NCBI GenBank assembly: GCA_902619855.1
Contig: CACNGE010000006.1
Location: 1 to 63,404 of the forward strand
Length of the DNA stretch: 63,404 nt
Direction of reading: 5' to 3'
Source of the DNA: an uncultured Bacteroidota bacterium
GTDB lineage: Bacteria; Bacteroidota; Bacteroidia; Flavobacteriales; Flavobacteriaceae
Shown: in pieces, positions 8,045 to 15,254 of the stretch
Position numbering within the stretch: the stretch's first letter is position 1
How the letters are laid out: each line of letters starts with the position of its first letter
Notes under the pieces: generated by a model
Told to the model about the DNA's origin: nothing
Seen by the model: only the letters and a program-made list of their open reading frames with translations
Database searches by the model: none
Program-made: the position numbers and the translations under genes

Positions 8045-9420
8045 ACTAAATCATAAATTAATATTATCATTAAAACTAACACGAGGTGAATAAGTATTGG
8101 CTTATGTAAGTAAATTTTCATTTTGGATTTCAGTAGCGTATAAATTACAGGGATTCCGAAAAGCAAATAAGATAGCGTCAAACTGATTGGAAATAAGTTG
8201 ATGGTTTTGGTTTCTGAAAATAGAAAAACGATTGCCAAAGATATTAAGGCAGTGGACCCATTCGACCAGTGCCAAACAATCATTTTGGAAATAGAAAGTG
8301 TTTGTATCAAACCCCCATAAATGCGTTCTGTATAAAAAGAAATTACTAGCCAAAACCATAATTTGTTTGCCAAAAAGGCTTGTTGAATATTCAATATTTT
8401 TACAAAATATGGCAAAATGAGTGTTGCCAAAAAAAACAAAACAAAATATGTTAATAAACTTAAATTAAATTTTTTGTGTATTTGGTCCATAAGCTTATTC
8501 ATTTTACCCTCTCCATATAACTGATTGAAGTTTGGAATGTGGGAATAAAAGGGCGCTTGAGAAAAACTACTTATTGCCCTCACTATTTGAACATAAAACA
8601 TAAACATTGCTGAAGTTTGATCTGAAAATAACTCTACAACTAAAAAACTATATGCATTAATTAAGCCAAGTGAGAAAAACACCCCTACTCCTGATTTCCA
8701 TGATGAGCTTAGAACTTCGCTTTTGAAACTAAGCCTCTTCTTCTTAATTCTTTCAAGCGTTTCTAGTTCTTCTTTCAGGTTTTTTTTTGAAAGGTTCTGC
8801 AGAACAAAAAACGAAATTATATGGTTAGAAATAAACACAAGTGTTGTGAAAAAAAAGTTTTTGCTGATTATTAAAGTAACTGCAGAGGTAATGACAACCA
8901 ATATGTTTATCAGTGCCAATGTTCTTTGGGTTAACGAAACCATCAGCTTGCCATTTAACAACGATAAATAAAAGTTGTTGTAGATTGCTAAACACCCACT
9001 TAAAAAAACCATTAGAATTAAAATTATTTTATGTGTGTTTAACATCTGATCAAATCGAGAATACAAATAACTAAATCCTATTATAATTCCGCCAAAAAAG
9101 ACCAAAACAGTCAAGTTTTTGTATGTTTTTTTTGTGGAACTAATAACGTTTCCTATTTTATTTTCTCTCTCCTCTTGGCTATTGTTTTTTCGATTCTCTC
9201 CTATTACACGTGAAAAGATTCTAGTTGTATTGGGAAGCAGGCCAAAATCAAAAATGGATATAAAAGACAATACAGTCAGTATTAAAAACCAGTTAACTAT
9301 TTCATGGCTCTCTAAATGCTTAAATACTAAGGGCACTAAAAAAACAAGAACAGAGCTTTTGGAAGTTAAGTTCAACCAAGTTGTAAATGTTGGTGAATCA
9401 AATAGTTTATCTGTTCTCAT
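8041..9420 (-). CDS. Wzx-type polysaccharide flippase (MOP superfamily)
   Basis: A 459-residue protein with about twelve membrane helices in the regular spacing of oligosaccharide flippases, which move lipid-linked repeat units across the inner membrane. It opens with a short basic/polar stretch and then a first helix holding SSVLVFLVPLVF. The frame is open further upstream to 9498, but I choose the ATG at 9420. That start lies 4 bases after the methyltransferase stop, as in a normal operon, whereas the longer form would overlap that gene by 74 bases and add a non-membrane extension. The long Lys/Glu-rich loop around residues 75-100 is cytoplasmic by the positive-inside rule. Confidence 0.75.
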   Translation of the reverse strand: MRTDKLFDSPTFTTWLNLTSKSSVLVFLVPLVFKHLESHEIVNWFLILTVLSFISIFDFGLLPNTTRIFSRVIGENRKNNSQEERENKIGNVISSTKKTYKNLTVLVFFGGIIIGFSYLYSRFDQMLNTHKIILILMVFLSGCLAIYNNFYLSLLNGKLMVSLTQRTLALINILVVITSAVTLIISKNFFFTTLVFISNHIISFFVLQNLSKKNLKEELETLERIKKKRLSFKSEVLSSSWKSGVGVFFSLGLINAYSFLVVELFSDQTSAMFMFYVQIVRAISSFSQAPFYSHIPNFNQLYGEGKMNKLMDQIHKKFNLSLLTYFVLFFLATLILPYFVKILNIQQAFLANKLWFWLVISFYTERIYGGLIQTLSISKMIVWHWSNGSTALISLAIVFLFSETKTINLFPISLTLSYLLFGIPVIYTLLKSKMKIYLHKPILIHLVLVLMIILIYDLV

Positions 9421-9424
9421 TAAT

Positions 9425-10264
9425 CTATTTGTTGCTATAGAAAAGTTTTCTGTTATAACAGTGTAATATGTCCTTTTCTGGCACAATTGCGAAGTCATAT
9501 TTTGTGATAGCAGCTAGAAAGTTTTTGGATGAATCTACTAAACCTATTCCATACCTGTCGTGCAATTCAATAGTCACATATAAAACCTTCTTGAGCCAAT
9601 CATGGTTTTTTTCGAATAAATATTTCTCACCCCCTTCGATATCTATTTTAACTATAATTCCCTCTTCAATATTTTTTTTTGACAATATTTCGCCCAATGA
9701 AATCGATCTAATACCTACGTCATTTTTAGTTGGTTTTAAGGTTGGTGAAAATCTAAAAGTCCCTGATGAAGTTGTTTTTTTATCAAATTCATTAATAGAT
9801 TTTTTGGGTGCTACATAACTTCCAGAATAGTTAGATGCAAGTGCATGTACAGGTTCAAAAACAATTCTATCTAAACTCATTTTATTGAATTGTTTGTAGT
9901 TTGCCTCCAACATATCATAATTTAAACTCTCAGCTTCAATTCCAATAACTTTTTTTAACGATTTAAATTCATTTACCAAACTATATGTGGCAAGACCAAT
10001 ATTAGCTCCAACATCAATTAGAAGCTTAGGTTTTCTTTTCAATAATTCTTTGTGTAAATAAGTAGAGTTATTCATATAGATATTACTGTAGAGCTCTATG
10101 ACTCGTGAAACGTCTGAGCTGGTTGGTCTTAAAAAAACTTTATTTTTATGGTAAGGTAGTTTTTTTAATTTCGAAGAATCAAAGCCAATATGTATATTTC
10201 CTTTTTTTGAGTTAAACTTACTCCATATTTTTAAGTAAATTTTTTTTAAAATCTTATCTATCAT
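9425..10264 (-). CDS. FkbM-family methyltransferase
   Basis: The 279-residue protein has LLIDVGANIG at residues 81-90, the S-adenosylmethionine-binding loop, followed by GIEAE as the second acidic motif. IVKIDIEGGE at residues 204-213 is the FkbM family hallmark. These enzymes O-methylate sugars or polyketides in the cytoplasm. Here a sugar of the surface glycan, or the product of the upstream keto-acid block, is the likely substrate. The start overlaps the 2-hydroxyacid dehydrogenase stop by 11 bases. It forms the boundary between the precursor-synthesis block upstream and the export/assembly genes downstream. Confidence 0.85.
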   Translation of the reverse strand: MIDKILKKIYLKIWSKFNSKKGNIHIGFDSSKLKKLPYHKNKVFLRPTSSDVSRVIELYSNIYMNNSTYLHKELLKRKPKLLIDVGANIGLATYSLVNEFKSLKKVIGIEAESLNYDMLEANYKQFNKMSLDRIVFEPVHALASNYSGSYVAPKKSINEFDKKTTSSGTFRFSPTLKPTKNDVGIRSISLGEILSKKNIEEGIIVKIDIEGGEKYLFEKNHDWLKKVLYVTIELHDRYGIGLVDSSKNFLAAITKYDFAIVPEKDILHCYNRKLFYSNK

Positions 10265-11201
10265 TTTGTTGATTTATTACGTTTTTAATTGCCATAGTAC
10301 CTTGATTAACCACATTCTCATAAGTTCTAGACCCAACATGCGGAGTAATAATCACATTGTTTAGTTCTACCAACTTTTCGTTTTTCGATATTGGTTCCTG
10401 ATCTAAAACATCGCATAGATAACCAGCAATTTTATTGTTTTCAATACCATTTATGATCGCTTCTGTTTCTACTAAGCCTGCACGGGCAGTGTTGATAATT
10501 ACGGGATTTTTTGTCAGACGATTGTTGATGACCTCCTGGTTGATAATATGTTTTGTTTCAGGCGTCAGAGGGGTGTGGAGCGTAATATAGTTTGACTCAT
10601 TGAAAAGAGTCGTCAAATCTTCTACTTTTTCTGCATTTGCATAAGTTTTAACTATGTTTTCGCCTACAAAAGGGTCGTATATTAAAACCTTTTGTTTGAA
10701 TGCTTGAGCAATTCTAGCCACCTCTTTACCTATTGCGCCAAATCCGATAACTCCTATCGTTTTACCTAAAACCTCATGCCCAATTTGTCTTTTCCATGAA
10801 TATTGCTGAACACTAATGTATTGGGTGTGTATGTTTTTCTCAAAGGAAAGTAAAAGGGCAAAAACATGTTCTGCAACAGAGTTTTGGTTTATCCCTGGGC
10901 AATTTGTAACCCTAATGCCTAATTTCTTCGCGACTCCCAAGTCTATTTTGTCAAGTCCTACGCCATATTTTGAAAGCGTTTTAAGCCTTCCCTTCGCCCC
11001 TTTTTCTAGTACTTTTTGTGTATAATCATCATCTCCACAAATAACCGCATCAAACTGATCTATAACAGCGATTATCTCCTCCTCTTTTAAAGGGCCTCTA
11101 AGAAAACTCAAATCCCAATTCTGTTCAGCTAATAAATCATGGTGTTTTCCTGGCGTATCCTGAAAAGATGTTGATGTGACAAGTACGTTGAGTTTATTCA
11201 T
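10254..11201 (-). CDS. D-2-hydroxyacid dehydrogenase (phosphoglycerate dehydrogenase-like)
   Basis: A 315-residue member of the D-isomer 2-hydroxyacid dehydrogenase family, which interconverts 2-hydroxy and 2-keto acids with NAD(H). GFGAIG is the nucleotide-binding loop. The catalytic Arg is in NTARAG, the Glu in DVLDQEP and the His in TPHVGS. It lacks the ACT domain of the large SerA enzymes, so it is unlikely to be the main serine-pathway enzyme. It sits among an aldolase, a phosphatase and a CMP-transferase. A role in making or reducing an acid component of the glycan is therefore inferred. It overlaps the HAD gene stop by 8 bases. Confidence 0.85.
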   Translation of the reverse strand: MNKLNVLVTSTSFQDTPGKHHDLLAEQNWDLSFLRGPLKEEEIIAVIDQFDAVICGDDDYTQKVLEKGAKGRLKTLSKYGVGLDKIDLGVAKKLGIRVTNCPGINQNSVAEHVFALLLSFEKNIHTQYISVQQYSWKRQIGHEVLGKTIGVIGFGAIGKEVARIAQAFKQKVLIYDPFVGENIVKTYANAEKVEDLTTLFNESNYITLHTPLTPETKHIINQEVINNRLTKNPVIINTARAGLVETEAIINGIENNKIAGYLCDVLDQEPISKNEKLVELNNVIITPHVGSRTYENVVNQGTMAIKNVINQQNDR

Positions 11202-11847
11202 TTAAAATATTTTTTAAATCCTTAAAAGTTTTGAATCGAGGGGTCTGAATGTCTTTAAATAAGTCAATATTATAAGAGGCTTCGCGAAGGGCAAAATGTA
11301 ATTCCCCCCACTGAGCCGCCTCAAAATCTGTTGTTGCGTCTCCTAAAAATAGGGTTTCATTCGGATGAAGCTGGTGTGTTTTAAGCAAATGATCTACCCA
11401 GTGTTTCTTTTTCTCTGGAGAACCATGGATTCCGATAAAATAAGGGGTAATTTCGATTTTGTCAGCAATTCGCTTCATTTCAATTGTTGGCGTACCACTA
11501 ATAATCCAGAATCTAAATTCTTGGTAGTTGCTTTTGATAAAATCCATAGATCCTTTAATCTCATCAGACTTTATAACTTGATCAACAACAAGGTTTGAAA
11601 ACTCTTCAGAAAGAGAGTTTAATTCCTCATTTGTAATTTCTACTCCAAGATGTTGTTTGTGCCAATATTTAAATTTTTCAAATCTTGAAACCCCTCCATT
11701 TTCTAAATGATATCTTTTAACTTGATTTGCTATTTCTTGTCCGTACTTCGTGTACATAGCTTCAAAGGCCTGTGTTTTACAATTAATGGAGTCTAAAATA
11801 ACCCCATCGAAATCAAAAAAGATGTTTTTAATTACCCCTTTGAACAT
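11194..11847 (-). CDS. HAD-superfamily phosphatase (phosphoglycolate phosphatase-like)
   Basis: The 217-residue protein shows all HAD motifs. FFDFDGVILD near the N-terminus supplies the nucleophile Asp and acid/base Asp, IISGTP is motif II, a Lys in the pre-loop region is motif III, and FLGDATTDFEAA is motif IV with metal-binding acids. A helical cap lies between motifs I and II, so it is a subclass I enzyme acting on small phosphates. In this block it probably dephosphorylates a sugar-acid phosphate before CMP activation, as KdsC does for KDO. That comparison is by context only. It overlaps the lactonase gene by 16 bases. Confidence 0.8.
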   Translation of the reverse strand: MFKGVIKNIFFDFDGVILDSINCKTQAFEAMYTKYGQEIANQVKRYHLENGGVSRFEKFKYWHKQHLGVEITNEELNSLSEEFSNLVVDQVIKSDEIKGSMDFIKSNYQEFRFWIISGTPTIEMKRIADKIEITPYFIGIHGSPEKKKHWVDHLLKTHQLHPNETLFLGDATTDFEAAQWGELHFALREASYNIDLFKDIQTPRFKTFKDLKNILNE

Positions 11848-12506
11848 AGTACAGTAAGATTTTGATTTTGATTTATTAAAGTTTCAATTGGTAAGTTTTT
11901 TCTTGTTTTTTTTTCTTCTAATAATTTTATTTTATTTGACCCTTTCACAAGTAAAATTGTCTCTTCTGCATTAAGTAAAACTGGGAAACAAAGGGTAATT
12001 CTTTGTGTTCCATTTTTTTTCTCAGGTTCTACAGCAGCCCACCTGTGCTTTTCATTTAATAAAAAAGATTTTGGAAATAAGGATGCGATATGACCATCCT
12101 CACCCATGCCCAACACGATTAAATCAAAACGTGGTATGTTGTTCTGTGTTTCTAATTTTTTCAACTCTTTTATATAAATTTCGCAAGATTCTTCTGGACT
12201 ATGTTCGCCTGTATACATTGGATATGACAAAGCCTTAATATGAGTGAAAAAAGCTTCGCTCAAGGAACTATAATTGTTTTCCTTATTATCAATAGGCACG
12301 ACGCGCTCATCTGTTTGATAAAAACAAACACGTGCCCAATCTAATTTTTCTTTTGCTAATTGACTCAAAATTGGCATTGGGGTGGATCCGCCTGGGAGAG
12401 CAATGTACACCATTCCTTTAGTTTGCAAGAGTGTTTCGATTCTATCTTTAAGAAAATCGCTTGCCCTTTGCTGAAAAGACTTTGAATTAATTTTTTTGAT
12501 GAACAT
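11832..12506 (-). CDS. 6-phosphogluconolactonase-like protein
   Basis: The 224-residue protein has the sugar-phosphate lactonase/isomerase fold. ALPGGSTP around residues 37-44 binds phosphate, QTDERVVP follows, and LGMGEDGHIASLFP carries the conserved DGH of 6-phosphogluconolactonases. Glucosamine-6-phosphate deaminases share the fold but have a different active-site pattern. The pentose-phosphate partners zwf and gnd are not nearby. Instead the gene is embedded between SDR and HAD genes with overlaps of 20 and 16 bases. It may hydrolyse a phosphorylated aldonolactone in glycan precursor synthesis, or be the cell's ordinary Pgl in an unusual place. Confidence 0.8.
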   Translation of the reverse strand: MFIKKINSKSFQQRASDFLKDRIETLLQTKGMVYIALPGGSTPMPILSQLAKEKLDWARVCFYQTDERVVPIDNKENNYSSLSEAFFTHIKALSYPMYTGEHSPEESCEIYIKELKKLETQNNIPRFDLIVLGMGEDGHIASLFPKSFLLNEKHRWAAVEPEKKNGTQRITLCFPVLLNAEETILLVKGSNKIKLLEEKKTRKNLPIETLINQNQNLTVLCSKG

Positions 12507-13353
12507 TTCTAATACATTCTAATACACCTTGTCCCAAATCAATTTGTGGATTGGGTAACAGTTTTTGAGAGATCGATGGCTGAAAAGAATAGGGTGTATA
12601 TTTATAATGCCCTGTTTTCTCTGACTTTAAAAGCTTAATGGTTATATCATCTCCAAGAATTTCGCTAATCATGTTGAATAAGTCTATCCTTTTTACTTTC
12701 TGTGTACCTGTCAAAATAATATTCTTGTTTTTATACTCATCGCTTTCCAAAATGTCAACCGATAGCTTAGCTGCATCTGCTGCGTGAATGTATTCTCTTT
12801 GTTCTTCTCCATCTCCCTTATGCACAATTTCTTTTTTTAATACAGCTTGTTTGACCAAATTATAAATATAATTGTTGTCAAAATCTCTTTCCGAATAAAC
12901 AGAACCATAACGTATTATGTTGAACACTAGACCATACTTTTTTTCATATTCTTCAGTGATTTTTTCGGAAGCTAGCTTACTAATGCCGTAAAAAGAACCT
13001 TTTTCGCTCATTGCATATGCACTTGAAGCATACAAGTATCTATTGATGTTATGCTTGACACATAAATCAATGATTTTTATATTAGAAACAACATTTAACT
13101 GCATTGTGTGTAAAGGATTACTGTTAGCCTCATCTATGTTGGCAAGACCTGCCAAATTATAGACTATATCAAAAGAATTCGAAAACACTGCCTCTAATTC
13201 ACGGTCATTCGTGATGTCACACTTTATGAAGTTAAAAGACTCTTTAGGTTTATTGATATCAGCAACTGTTACATCATATCCTCTTCTCTTTAACTCTTCT
13301 GATAGGTATAATCCTAAAAATCCACTCCCCCCAAAGACTGCAACTTTTTTCAT
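12487..13353 (-). CDS. NAD-dependent epimerase/dehydratase (extended SDR)
   Basis: The 288-residue protein starts with VAVFGGSGFLGLYL, a GxxGxxG NAD-binding loop, and has FYGISK as the catalytic YxxxK. A Ser/Thr cluster at LYASSAYA lies upstream of it. This is the pattern of nucleotide-sugar epimerases and dehydratases related to GalE. The internal stretch VYNLAGLANIDEA is also typical of the family. It probably modifies a sugar nucleotide or sugar acid for the block it lies in. Its start overlaps the aldolase stop as ATGA, so the two are translationally coupled. Confidence 0.8.
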   Translation of the reverse strand: MKKVAVFGGSGFLGLYLSEELKRRGYDVTVADINKPKESFNFIKCDITNDRELEAVFSNSFDIVYNLAGLANIDEANSNPLHTMQLNVVSNIKIIDLCVKHNINRYLYASSAYAMSEKGSFYGISKLASEKITEEYEKKYGLVFNIIRYGSVYSERDFDNNYIYNLVKQAVLKKEIVHKGDGEEQREYIHAADAAKLSVDILESDEYKNKNIILTGTQKVKRIDLFNMISEILGDDITIKLLKSEKTGHYKYTPYSFQPSISQKLLPNPQIDLGQGVLECIRNVHQKN

Positions 13354-14135
13354 TTAAGTTCTTTAATTTTTTTAAGTTCTGATTTGGCTCGATCTGCAAG
13401 AAAAAAGAAGTCAATGCTAAAAGCAATAAAGGTATAACCTTGCTTAACTTTTTCAGCTGAAATAGATGCCTCAGACTCTATTACATGATAGCCCAGTGGT
13501 TTATTGGCCTTGTTTGTTTTAGCGATATAACTTTCTAAAGCGTGTTTTACATCCTCTCGGAGATACTCCCCAGGATAGCCCATAGAACCTGAAAGATCAT
13601 ATGGCCCTATAATGGTGCCGTCTATTCCTTTTACGGCTAAAATTTCATCTAAATTTTCAATAGCGTGTATGTGCTCAATTTGAGCGATGATAACAATGTT
13701 TTCGTTTAACCATTTCTTATAAGGTTCAAAACCCTCTCCATAATGTTGCGCTCTATTCAAACCAACTCCTCTACTTCCAAGTGGAGGGTAATATGTAAAT
13801 GAAACTGCCTTTTCTGCCTCTTGTTTGCATTTAATCATCGGAACAACAATCCCATCAGCACCGGCATCTAACACTCGTTTAATGATGACCTCTTCATTTT
13901 TAGTAACACGAACAAGTGCTTGCATTCCGTTGCCTTGAATGTGAGCGATTAGTTCTGCTGTTTGATCAATTCCTATAGGGGAATGCTCCAAATCAATTAC
14001 AAGCCATTCAAAGCCAGATTTTGCAAAAACCTCAACAACTGACCTATGTGGAATCGTTAACCAAGATCCTACTGTTAGTTCTTTTTTTTGAAGCCTTTGC
14101 TTTAATCTGCTTGTTTGGTGTTTAAATGGTATCAT
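13350..14135 (-). CDS. HpcH/HpaI-type (class II) pyruvate aldolase
   Basis: The 261-residue protein matches the metal-dependent HpcH/HpaI aldolases, which condense pyruvate with an aldehyde to give 4-hydroxy-2-keto acids, or run the reverse cleavage. Visible features: VGSWLTIPH near the start, DLEHSP with H51, ALVRV with R76, QIEHIHAIEN with metal ligand E154, and GPYDLSGSMG with metal ligand D180. All expected catalytic residues are present. Outside catabolic operons, and next to a CMP-sugar synthetase, it may build the carbon skeleton of a 3-deoxy-2-keto sugar acid. No PEP-dependent synthase (NeuB or KdsA type) is in the window. The start overlaps the CMP-synthetase stop. Confidence 0.85.
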   Translation of the reverse strand: MIPFKHQTSRLKQRLQKKELTVGSWLTIPHRSVVEVFAKSGFEWLVIDLEHSPIGIDQTAELIAHIQGNGMQALVRVTKNEEVIIKRVLDAGADGIVVPMIKCKQEAEKAVSFTYYPPLGSRGVGLNRAQHYGEGFEPYKKWLNENIVIIAQIEHIHAIENLDEILAVKGIDGTIIGPYDLSGSMGYPGEYLREDVKHALESYIAKTNKANKPLGYHVIESEASISAEKVKQGYTFIAFSIDFFFLADRAKSELKKIKELK

Positions 14136-14821
14136 TTCGATTTCTTTAGTCTAAGTTCTTTGTAAAGTATTTCAGCAACAATAAAGTCTTCCGGATCATC
14201 AATGTCAGTTGCTTCAATTTTATCTATTTCAAACATAAAAGGTTTGCTGCCTATTCTATTTTCGTTCATAGTAAAGGACTCTTTGGTAAAGATGTAGAAA
14301 CATGAGTTCTCCTCAAAAATAGGTGGTAGGTGTTGAGTCACCAACATTTTCGGATCGTGATTCATTGGGGTCGTGTCTTCATTATAAAACCTTTTTTGTG
14401 TTTTTGTAACAGAAAAAACAGAGTCGTTATGCCCTCTTCTGGTGGATGAAGTCATCTTTTTAATCGCTTTTACAATTGTTTCTTTTTTCAACAATGGATT
14501 GGTGCTGTGTGTTTGAATAAAAATATCAGCGGATTGAGTGTTTATGTCATGCTCAATAATTTTATTCATTGAAACATAATCACCACATATTTCTTTTGGT
14601 CTATCAACAACAATAACCTTGTTGTCATAATTTTGTTCTATGTCTTTTTTTATACTGGTACTGTCAGTGTTTACAACAACTTTATCAATCACTGAGCATT
14701 CCAACAAAACGTCTAAAGTAGCCTGATAAAGTGGTTTCCCACTAAACTCTTTCATGTTCTTATTAGGAACCCGCTCTGAGTTTCCTTTCATTGGTAATAG
14801 CGCAACAACTGTAGGATTCAT
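14132..14821 (-). CDS. Acylneuraminate cytidylyltransferase-family CMP-sugar synthetase
   Basis: The 229-residue protein opens with LLPMKGNSERVPNKNM, matching the CTP-binding loop of NeuA/KdsB-type enzymes (pattern G-S-x-R-x-P-x-K-N at residues 13-22). Further typical segments are VVVNTDS, the acidic IQTHSTNPLL, and DIDDPEDF near the C-terminus, which holds the metal-binding acids. It activates a 2-keto acid sugar with CMP for transfer. Because the enzyme making the keto acid here seems to be an HpcH aldolase, the sugar is probably not ordinary KDO or sialic acid. Seven bases separate it from the upstream nucleotidyltransferase. Confidence 0.85.
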   Translation of the reverse strand: MNPTVVALLPMKGNSERVPNKNMKEFSGKPLYQATLDVLLECSVIDKVVVNTDSTSIKKDIEQNYDNKVIVVDRPKEICGDYVSMNKIIEHDINTQSADIFIQTHSTNPLLKKETIVKAIKKMTSSTRRGHNDSVFSVTKTQKRFYNEDTTPMNHDPKMLVTQHLPPIFEENSCFYIFTKESFTMNENRIGSKPFMFEIDKIEATDIDDPEDFIVAEILYKELRLKKSK

Positions 14822-14828
14822 AATATTA

Positions 14829-15254
14829 TTATCTCGTTTCCAACAACCAACTACTACTTTGTATTTTATCTCCTAAGCCATCTATTAGCTCTACTCCTAA
14901 CTCCTTGCAAACAGGAATTTCGGGAATGGTTTCATTGTTTTGGTCACCCCCGTTGGCAAAAGCCAAGTCATAGTGGGTGCCATACTGTTCTGCTAATTTC
15001 CGAATACTTTCGCAAACTGTTCGATCTTGGTCAATCGACAAAATTGCTTTGTCTACTGCCTTTATATTGCTCACAATTAACACACGCTCCTCCTCATCTT
15101 GAAAAGCTTTGCTTCCCTTGAGTTCTCTTTGGCGATCGCTATTGACAATCACAAACAACTTATCGCAAAGTGCCTTGGCGTTGTTAAAATAATCCAAATG
15201 ACCCTTGTGCAAGGGGTTAAAATAGCCCGATACAATGATTGCTTTTTTCTTCAT
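14829..15254 (-). CDS. RfaE-C/TagD-type nucleotidyltransferase
   Basis: A 141-residue single-domain protein of the cytidylyltransferase-like family. GYFNPLHKGHLDYF contains the HxGH nucleotide-binding motif, and ANGGDQNNETIPE matches the conserved late motif of heptose-1-phosphate adenylyltransferase-like proteins. The C-terminal SSSWLL stretch corresponds to the family's ISSTxI/S-S-x-L element. It transfers AMP or CMP to a phosphorylated polyol, heptose or similar small molecule. It is the first gene of the keto-acid block and overlaps the glmS stop as TAATG. The exact substrate cannot be read from the sequence. Confidence 0.8.
   Translation of the reverse strand: MKKKAIIVSGYFNPLHKGHLDYFNNAKALCDKLFVIVNSDRQRELKGSKAFQDEEERVLIVSNIKAVDKAILSIDQDRTVCESIRKLAEQYGTHYDLAFANGGDQNNETIPEIPVCKELGVELIDGLGDKIQSSSWLLETR

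Noticed and set aside
8041-9498. Longer flippase start at 9498
   Set aside because: It would overlap the methyltransferase gene by 74 bases and add a non-membrane extension; the ATG at 9420, 4 bases after that gene's stop, is more natural.
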